This document shows, piece by piece, positions 7,406-12,091 of a stretch of DNA of 12,091 nt (the first letter of the stretch is position 1; each line of letters begins with the position of its first letter). The notes under the pieces are model-generated. The model was not told the origin of the DNA. It did not search any database and saw only the letters and a program-made list of their open reading frames with translations. This DNA is from Paracoccaceae bacterium (lineage in GTDB: Bacteria > Pseudomonadota > Alphaproteobacteria > Rhodobacterales > Rhodobacteraceae), in assembly GCA_009920815.1 (NCBI GenBank), contig RFZH01000055.1:1-12091 (forward strand), read 5' to 3'. The position numbers and the translations under genes are program-made.

Positions 7406-7975
7406 TTACAAGATTTGAAGCTCATCCTTTGCGCTTTGTGGCAAGGCATTGAACATCTCAGATACGGTTAAACCTGATACAGGATGACGCCAATCGGGTG
7501 CAATATCCATCAATGGCCCTAACACAAACGCTCGGTCTTGCATACGAGGGTGCGGCAGGATCAATTCGTCAGGCGCATGTTGCATCTGTTTTTCCAGACT
7601 CAAACCGACCCAGTGCGCGTGCGTTGCCATATCTGGTCTCACCAAGTCACCGCATGCTATCAAATCAATGTCAATTGTGCGCTGTCCCCAACGGATATCA
7701 CGGATCCGACCCATTTCAGCTTCGATCATATGAAATTGCCGAAGCACCGAATCGGGATCAAGCGTAGTGTTCAATTCAAGAGCGGCATTCACATAATTTG
7801 GTCCAGAACCAATTGGAAACGCTGGTGTTTCATAAAATCTACTAATTAACCTTACGTTAAGCTCAACACCCCCAAAGTAGCGCAACGCCTGTGCCAATAC
7901 ATCTTTAGAGCTAAATTCCGACCACTCTTGGTTGCTACCGATCAAAACTAGACAACTTATACTCTTTTGCATCAT
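7406..7975 (-). CDS. folK: 2-amino-4-hydroxy-6-hydroxymethyldihydropteridine pyrophosphokinase
   Basis: FolK (HPPK) moves pyrophosphate from ATP to 6-hydroxymethyl-dihydropterin, the step before dihydropteroate synthase in folate synthesis. Numbered from the start used here, the motifs are LIGSN (11-15), SRFYETPAFP (45-54), PNYVNAALEL (59-68), the HPPK signature RWGQRTIDIDLIACG (95-109) with metal ligands D102 and D104, and LILPHPRMQDRAFVLGPL (138-155). The frame opens at 7987, but GGAG (7982-7985) lies inside that extension, six bases before the ATG at 7975, so 7975 is the better start. The gene faces away from the NYN-domain gene across about 130 bases and may run on into rpoZ. A short stretch near codons 40-47 uses codons unlike the rest (GTA AGG TTA ATT AGT AGA). 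Confidence 0.96.
   Translation of the reverse strand: MMQKSISCLVLIGSNQEWSEFSSKDVLAQALRYFGGVELNVRLISRFYETPAFPIGSGPNYVNAALELNTTLDPDSVLRQFHMIEAEMGRIRDIRWGQRTIDIDLIACGDLVRPDMATHAHWVGLSLEKQMQHAPDELILPHPRMQDRAFVLGPLMDIAPDWRHPVSGLTVSEMFNALPQSAKDELQIL
7846..7860. promoter_or_regulatory. TTAA-N7-TTAA motif (CtrA-type box) inside folK
   Basis: TTAA at 7846-7849 and TTAA at 7857-7860 are separated by exactly seven bases. This is the spacing of the full CtrA recognition sequence of alphaproteobacteria (TTAA-N7-TTAA). It lies within the folK coding region and about 250 bases upstream of the NYN-domain gene. Chance would give roughly one such site in 65 kb at even base composition, so a fortuitous match is quite possible. 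Confidence 0.3.
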
Positions 7976-7981
7976 AATCGA

Positions 7982-7985
7982 CTCC
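7982..7985 (-). promoter_or_regulatory. Ribosome binding site deciding the folK start
   Basis: GGAG on the minus strand sits six bases before the ATG at 7975 and immediately after the in-frame ATG at 7987, which itself has no good site upstream. It favours initiation at 7975, with the neighbouring ATG at 7972 as a second possibility. Confidence 0.5.
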
Positions 7986-8018
7986 ATATTTTCACAAACC
8001 TATACTTGCGGGAACGGG

Positions 8019-8037
8019 ATTTTTTGATCATTTTTTG
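8019..8037. repeat. Helically phased T-tract direct repeat
   Basis: ATTTTTTG occurs at 8019-8026 and again at 8030-8037, eleven bases apart, roughly one helical turn. Phased A/T tracts of this kind bend DNA. The repeat lies in the divergent region between folK and the NYN-domain gene, where promoters for both directions must be located. Confidence 0.4.
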
Positions 8038-8044
8038 TCACGCT

Positions 8045-8056
8045 TGGCCGTGGCCA
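8045..8056. promoter_or_regulatory. Short dyad between folK and the NYN-domain gene
   Basis: TGGCC-GT-GGCCA is a five-base inverted repeat with a two-base centre. The centre is too tight for an RNA hairpin but is typical of a dimeric operator half-site pair. It lies about 50 bases before the NYN start codon and close to the phased T-tracts. I see no convincing -35/-10 pair in this intergenic stretch for either gene. Confidence 0.25.
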
Positions 8057-8106
8057 CTACTCACACAAAAAACTTTACGGTCAAGTCATAGTTGAAAGGA
8101 AATTAG

Positions 8107-8676
8107 ATGTTCTATAAGGACGAACGGCTCGCGCTGTTCATCGATGGCTCAAATCTATACGCAGCGGCAAAGTCCCTAGGCTTCGATATAGATTACAAAC
8201 TTCTCAGAACAGAGTTTATGCGCCGCGGAAAGCTGCTCCGTGCATTTTATTACACAGCCCTCTTGGACAATGAAGAATATTCGCCCATTCGTCCATTGGT
8301 TGACTGGCTGAACTATAATGGTTTCACAATGGTGACCAAAGCAGCCAAAGAATACACCGACAGCCAAGGTCGCCGCAAAGTAAAAGGCAACATGGACATT
8401 GAATTGACTGTCAATGCGATGGAGCTGGCACCCCATGTCGACCACATCGTCATATTCTCAGGCGATGGTGACTACAAACCGCTGATCGAAAGCCTGCAAA
8501 GACAAGGCGTGCGCGTTTCTGTCGTTTCGACCATTCGTACCCAGCCCCCTATGATTGCAGACGAATTACGGCGTCAAGCAGACAACTTTATCGAACTTGA
8601 CGGTTTGCGCGATGTCGTTGGTCGCCCACCCAAGGACGACGATGATATGTCGCTTCCTTATGATCAAGAAGATTGA
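8107..8676 (+). CDS. NYN domain protein, LabA/DUF88 family (putative ribonuclease)
   Basis: NYN domains have a PIN-like nuclease fold, and LabA/DUF88 members are regarded as putative RNases. The 189-residue protein carries the domain from about residue 8 to 165. LALFIDGSNLYAAAKSLG (8-25) provides D13 and N16, KVKGNMDIELTVNAME (91-106) provides D97, and IVIFSGDGDYKPLIESL (114-130) provides D120 and D122. These are the acidic residues expected around the metal site, so it looks catalytically competent. QGVRVSVVS (133-141) is the following strand. The C-terminal tail is acidic (KDDDD and DQED). AAAGGA six bases before the ATG is a good ribosome binding site. It is transcribed alone, divergent from folK, and ends at a strong hairpin. 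Its RNA target is unknown. Confidence 0.92.
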   Translation: MFYKDERLALFIDGSNLYAAAKSLGFDIDYKLLRTEFMRRGKLLRAFYYTALLDNEEYSPIRPLVDWLNYNGFTMVTKAAKEYTDSQGRRKVKGNMDIELTVNAMELAPHVDHIVIFSGDGDYKPLIESLQRQGVRVSVVSTIRTQPPMIADELRRQADNFIELDGLRDVVGRPPKDDDDMSLPYDQED

Positions 8677-8701
8677 TCACACTACCATACTCACGGTACC
8701 C

Positions 8702-8741
8702 GAGACGCAGACCACAGAAATGTGTGTCTGCGTTTCCATTT
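8702..8741 (+). terminator. Strong hairpin terminator after the NYN-domain gene
   Basis: ACGCAGAC (8705-8712) pairs with GTCTGCGT (8726-8733), and inside it CACA (8713-8716) pairs with TGTG (8721-8724) across a GAAA tetraloop, leaving one unpaired T at 8725. Three more outer pairs (GAG with TTC, one of them G-U) lengthen the stem. The downstream TTTCCATTT is only weakly T-rich. It begins 25 bases after the NYN stop. The rest of the 8677-8821 gap shows no clear promoter for the next gene. Confidence 0.75.
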
Positions 8742-8821
8742 CGGCGTAATACTGCTGCAAAGACTGGTTCTTATGTCTACGATCAGCTAGGACAGTACCA
8801 ACACACGCCACGAGACCGCCA

Positions 8822-9943
8822 ATGCCGCCCAATCATCAGATCTGGATTTATGCCGCCGATATTGCCAACAAAAATGCCGCTGTGTTTCTGGCAAATCGTC
8901 TGCAACTGGCGGTGAATAAACGCGTTCACTTGGTTACAAGCGATGGAACATATCCGTCACGTAATGACCTTTCCACTATTGACCTACATCCGGAATTAAC
9001 AACGCCGCAGGACCTTGTATTGCAGGTTCAATCAATGGATGATGTTGCGTTGATTTGGATCGGACCCACCCATTTCGAGCACATCACACGTTTTACGAAT
9101 GCATCCGAAAACCTCTTTATCTTGTGCAATTTGACCGCATCGGATGTACCTCAAAAACGGCTGGGCCTTTTTTCAACGCATGTCGAAAAAATATTGCGCC
9201 AAGCGGATTTCTTTTTCACAAAAGATCCCGCAGCAGCAGAACGACTTGCCAAGCTAAATATTGATTCCGAAAAAATCATCACACGGGGGGCATTGCAAAA
9301 AGCAGGGGCCGCACCAACAATTTTGGGCGATGGTGAAGAATTTGCCATACTTAAGGGACGCGCGCAGTGGACCGCCATAGAAGTGTCCAAAACAGAATTA
9401 ATGTCCGTCCTATTGGCCCACAAGGCCGTCCTGCGCGAAAGCCACCGCATGCTTTTGCTGTTGGCGCCGGCTGATCCAAAAGACGAAGAGATATTCAAAT
9501 CGACAATTGACGAAATGGGGTTTCGCGTTGCGCGTCGTTTGGACGATGAAATCCCCGATAACAACACGGCAATTTTTTTAGCGGATGGCCCAGACGAATT
9601 TGCCAGATGGCTTTCAATGGCGCCGGTTGCATTTTTGGGGCAATCCCTTTTGCCAGAACTGCGTGGAACTGACCCGATGCCGGCCGCCTCATTGGGGGTG
9701 GCCGTTTTATATGGACCCCATATTGCATCTTATTTAGATGATTATTCACAATTGGCACATGCGGGCGCTGCGCGCATCGTCAGGGATGCAGACAGTCTCG
9801 CAACGGCTGTGCTACAGGTGTCTAACCCCCAACTTGCGGCACAAATGGGGCTTGCGGCTTGGGACCTTGTTTCATCTGGCGCAGAAGCCACTGATGCCGT
9901 TATTGGTTGCATCCAGAATTGGATCGCGCAAGAGGAGGATTGA
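8822..9943 (+). CDS. Divergent Kdo-transferase-like (GT30/WaaA-like) protein
   Basis: The order of blocks over 373 residues follows WaaA, the enzyme that adds Kdo to lipid IVA: a Rossmann start IWIYAADIANKNAAVFLANRL (7-27), VALIWIGPTHFEHI (75-88), GALQK (156-160), LLLLAPADP (211-219), GQSLLPELRGTDPMPAAS (273-290) and VLYGPH (295-300). Against E. coli WaaA nearly all catalytic motifs differ. The glutamate of SVGE is N16, METELWP reads WIGPTHF, STHEGEE reads EVSKTEL, PRHPE reads PADPK, and GGHNPLEPA reads RGTDPMPAA. The usual N-terminal membrane anchor is also missing, and no in-frame start upstream would restore it. The position directly before lpxK (TGATG overlap) is where waaA is often found. 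It may be an inactive or altered lineage-specific paralogue. The fold assignment is good; Kdo-transferase activity is doubtful. The ribosome binding site is weak. Confidence 0.72.
   Translation: MPPNHQIWIYAADIANKNAAVFLANRLQLAVNKRVHLVTSDGTYPSRNDLSTIDLHPELTTPQDLVLQVQSMDDVALIWIGPTHFEHITRFTNASENLFILCNLTASDVPQKRLGLFSTHVEKILRQADFFFTKDPAAAERLAKLNIDSEKIITRGALQKAGAAPTILGDGEEFAILKGRAQWTAIEVSKTELMSVLLAHKAVLRESHRMLLLLAPADPKDEEIFKSTIDEMGFRVARRLDDEIPDNNTAIFLADGPDEFARWLSMAPVAFLGQSLLPELRGTDPMPAASLGVAVLYGPHIASYLDDYSQLAHAGAARIVRDADSLATAVLQVSNPQLAAQMGLAAWDLVSSGAEATDAVIGCIQNWIAQEED
9932..9938 (+). promoter_or_regulatory. Ribosome binding site deciding the lpxK start
   Basis: GAGGAGG ends four bases before the ATG at 9943. 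The frame is open further back to an ATG at 9907, but that start would overlap the upstream gene by 37 bases and lacks such a site. The ATG at 9943 is therefore preferred. Confidence 0.7.
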
Positions 9944-10956
9944 TGCAGGCGCCAGATTATTGGAATAGGTCTTTTTCGATTTTGGCACAGGCGCTGCGCC
10001 CGCTCGGGATGATTTATGCCGCCGCAACCGCACGCCGCATTCGAAATGGCAGGCCACAATCGTTTAGCGTGCCTATTATCTGCGTTGGCAACATAAATGC
10101 CGGTGGGACCGGCAAAACCCCGACCGTGATTGCCTTGGTCCAATACCTACAAAACAAGGGATTTACACCACATATCGTTTCACGTGGCTTTGGCGGCACG
10201 ATCAAAGCGGTTACGAAGGTCGATCCAAAGTTGCATAACGCGAGCCAAACAGGGGATGAGCCGTTGTTGATGGCCGCATTCGCAGATACCTGGATCGCCG
10301 ACAGGCGCGTCTGTGCTGTAAATGCGGCTATCGTTTCGGGTGCTGATGTAATTTTAATGGACGATGGCCACCAAGATCCCAGCGTGCAAAAGGATTTATC
10401 ACTTGTTGTAGTTGATGCAAAACGGGGATTTGGCAATGGATATTGTCTGCCCGCAGGACCACTTCGTGAACCCGTGCCATTAGGGCTTGCACGCGCAGAT
10501 GCAATTATTTCAATTGGCACCGATATCGACAATCAAAGTTTCGCCGCACAGCACCAATTCGCCATCCCCCATTTGCGCGCACAGCTAAGCCCATTGGAAA
10601 TGGGTATGGATTGGGCAGATGGTCGATATATTGCATTCGCGGGAATTGGCCATCCAGAAAAGTTCTTTGACACCCTCAAATCGCTCGGGGCAGAGGTCAT
10701 CGCAACCCATGCGCTGGACGATCACCAACCATTGTCGCGCAGCTTAATGCAGCGCCTGATGAATGACGCAAAACTAAATAGCGCACAGCTGGTGACCACC
10801 GAAAAGGACGCAGTCCGCCTTCCGCCCGATTTCATGGGTCAGGTCTTGGCATTGCCCGTAAGGCTTGGCTTTGCTGATACCCATCAGTTGGATCAGGTGT
10901 TGTCAAAAGTCATCACAGCGATCGCCGACAACCGTGCGCATGGCCCCCAAAAATAG
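9943..10956 (+). CDS. lpxK: Tetraacyldisaccharide 4'-kinase
   Basis: LpxK phosphorylates the 4' position of the tetraacyldisaccharide to make lipid IVA, at the cytoplasmic face of the inner membrane. The protein has 337 residues, normal for the family. The N-terminal amphipathic helix region (about 8-32) is followed by the P-loop VGNINAGGTGKTPT (48-61), VSRGFGG (79-85), TGDEPLL (103-109), the catalytic-site MDDGHQDPSVQKD (139-151), AGPLREP (171-177), AFAGIGHPEKFF (231-242), the D259-D260-H261 triplet and TTEKDAVRLP (285-294). All expected residues are present, so it should be active and the cell should make lipid A. It is coupled to the WaaA-like gene by TGATG and ends five bases from the stop codon of the convergent CoA-transferase gene. 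Confidence 0.97.
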   Translation: MQAPDYWNRSFSILAQALRPLGMIYAAATARRIRNGRPQSFSVPIICVGNINAGGTGKTPTVIALVQYLQNKGFTPHIVSRGFGGTIKAVTKVDPKLHNASQTGDEPLLMAAFADTWIADRRVCAVNAAIVSGADVILMDDGHQDPSVQKDLSLVVVDAKRGFGNGYCLPAGPLREPVPLGLARADAIISIGTDIDNQSFAAQHQFAIPHLRAQLSPLEMGMDWADGRYIAFAGIGHPEKFFDTLKSLGAEVIATHALDDHQPLSRSLMQRLMNDAKLNSAQLVTTEKDAVRLPPDFMGQVLALPVRLGFADTHQLDQVLSKVITAIADNRAHGPQK

Positions 10957-10966
10957 ACAGGCTATT
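10952..10966. promoter_or_regulatory. Small dyad holding both convergent stop codons
   Basis: AATAG (10952-10956) and CTATT (10962-10966) are inverted copies with ACAGG between them. Each arm contains the TAG stop codon of one gene, lpxK on the plus strand and the CoA transferase on the minus strand. The stem is only five A/T-rich pairs with no T-run, so it is at best a very weak bidirectional terminator. Confidence 0.3.
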
Positions 10967-12080
10967 GCGTGTTGTCCTCACCAAGCTTGGGCGAGGGTCG
11001 ATCCAGCTTTAACTTTGCGTCTGAAAAAACGAACGGCGACCTGACAGACGGAATACCGTCAAAGTCGACCTGCATGCCGCGTGCGATCACCTGAGGATCG
11101 GCAAAGACCTCATCCATTGTGTTAATCGGACCCGCAGGGATGCCTTGGGCCTCGCAGGCCGATAGCAATGCATCTTTGGTCATCGCTTGGGTTTTCGCAT
11201 TTAACATTTCGGTCATGCTGGAACGGTTTTTGATCCGATCTGAGTTCACAAGAAACCTTGGATCAGTCGCCATCTCGGCACAATCGAGTACACGACAAAG
11301 GCGTTGATACTGCCCATCATTGCCGGTTGCGATAATAATATGGCCATCAGAACACGGAAATACCTGATAAGGCGTCAAATTGGGGTGATAATTCCCTGTA
11401 CGCTCTGGAGGTGTCCCAGTCGTCAGATAATTTAACGCTTGGTTTGCCATGACGGACACCGCGCAATCCAACAATGACATGTCAATGTGCTGACCGCGTC
11501 CTGTCGTGTGGCGCATATGCACGGCTGATAATATCGCTGTTGTCGCATAAACTCCGGTAAAAAGATCCGTCACTGCAACGCCGACGCGCTGCGGCATGCC
11601 CTCAGGATCCCCCGTAATTGACATCAACCCCGACATACCCTGAATGATATAATCATATCCCGCACGATGAGAATACGGGCCTGTCTGGCCAAAGCCCGTG
11701 ATTGAACAATAGATCAAACGCGGGTTGATTTCGGCAAGGCTATGGTAATCCAAACCGTACTTGGCAAGCCCGCCAACTTTGAAATTTTCAATCAAAATAT
11801 CAGCATCACGTACCAATTCGCGTACCTGTTCCTGACCTTCAGGTGTTCTGAAATCAACGGTAATACTTGATTTTCCACGGTTACATGAATGAAAATAGGA
11901 TGCCGTCACATCGCCGTCACGTTCCACGAAAGGTGGACCCCACTTGCGCGTGTCATCACCCTGTGGCGCTTCCACTTTGATGACATCTGCGCCAAGGTCC
12001 GACAGGGTCTGGCCCGTCCATGGGCCAGCTAGAATCCGCGCAAGTTCAACAACCTTGAGGCCAGCCAATGGCGTAGACAT
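10962..12080 (-). CDS. CaiB/BaiF family (class III) CoA transferase
   Basis: Family III CoA transferases move CoA between carboxylic acids through an aspartyl-CoA thioester. The 372-residue protein starts PLAGLKVVELARILAGPW (4-21), then GADVIKVEAPQGDDTRKWGPP (from 30), NRGKSSITVDF (67-77), DILIENFKVGGLAKYGL (94-110) and GFGQTGPY (129-136). The catalytic aspartate is most likely D172 in VGVAVTDLFTGVYAT (166-180). GRGQHIDMSLLD (194-205) and the C-terminal IPAGPINTMDEVFADPQV (314-331) complete the family pattern, so it looks full length and active. A GGGGG run five bases before the ATG may serve as the ribosome binding site, close to the window edge. The acyl donor and acceptor cannot be read from the sequence. 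It is not functionally tied to lpxK; the two genes only converge. Confidence 0.93.
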   Translation of the reverse strand: MSTPLAGLKVVELARILAGPWTGQTLSDLGADVIKVEAPQGDDTRKWGPPFVERDGDVTASYFHSCNRGKSSITVDFRTPEGQEQVRELVRDADILIENFKVGGLAKYGLDYHSLAEINPRLIYCSITGFGQTGPYSHRAGYDYIIQGMSGLMSITGDPEGMPQRVGVAVTDLFTGVYATTAILSAVHMRHTTGRGQHIDMSLLDCAVSVMANQALNYLTTGTPPERTGNYHPNLTPYQVFPCSDGHIIIATGNDGQYQRLCRVLDCAEMATDPRFLVNSDRIKNRSSMTEMLNAKTQAMTKDALLSACEAQGIPAGPINTMDEVFADPQVIARGMQVDFDGIPSVRSPFVFSDAKLKLDRPSPKLGEDNTQ

Positions 12081-12091
12081 TACGCCCCCAG

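Noticed and set aside
8742..8821. Small RNA or promoter upstream of the WaaA-like gene
   Set aside because: The best -35/-10 combinations match poorly (for example CTGCAA with TACGAT) and the only local pairing needs a bulge in a very short stem.
10014..10532. Open frame of 172 codons on the minus strand opposite lpxK
   Set aside because: It lies entirely within a clear lpxK gene, has no recognisable domain, and shows the composition expected of an antisense shadow.

Overview
The window reads as a piece of the core chromosome of an alphaproteobacterium, most probably a marine Rhodobacterales (Roseobacter-group) member with a modest G+C content (about half, judged by eye). Three things point there: the run rpoZ - (p)ppGpp synthetase/hydrolase - DUF2062 - pdxJ - acpS - lepB - rnc - era - DUF1491, an RNase III with the NQRLEFLGD active-site variant, and a LepB carrying the cysteine-bearing insertion I associate with this order. 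I see no tRNA, rRNA, CRISPR array, insertion sequence or prophage gene.

Layout. Positions 1-122 (minus) hold the first 40 codons of a PAS-domain protein, probably a hybrid sensor kinase, with its own promoter. Positions 200-7332 (minus) are one tightly packed housekeeping operon, transcribed right to left from a good sigma-70-like promoter just upstream of rpoZ. Its genes are joined by ATGA, GTGA or TAATG overlaps or by short gaps. folK (minus) lies directly upstream of that promoter. It is divergent from an NYN-domain (LabA/DUF88) nuclease-like gene at 8107-8676 (plus), which ends at a strong hairpin. A plus-strand pair follows: a divergent Kdo-transferase-like gene (8822-9943) and lpxK (9943-10956), joined by a TGATG overlap. 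A CaiB/BaiF CoA-transferase gene (minus) converges on lpxK with only five bases between the stop codons.

How the genes fit together. The long operon links transcription and the stringent response (omega subunit and the ppGpp enzyme), cofactor and lipid supply (PdxJ for pyridoxal phosphate, AcpS for holo-ACP), protein export (LepB) and RNA/ribosome maturation (RNase III, Era). FolK adds folate synthesis. The lpxK pair belongs to lipid A and inner-core LPS synthesis.

No wholly new system is evident. The points most worth a second look are the GT30-like protein before lpxK, which has lost nearly every catalytic motif of Kdo transferase; a TTAA-N7-TTAA (CtrA-type) site made of unusual codons inside folK; the folK/NYN divergent control region; and a PAS-kinase gene where recO would be expected.
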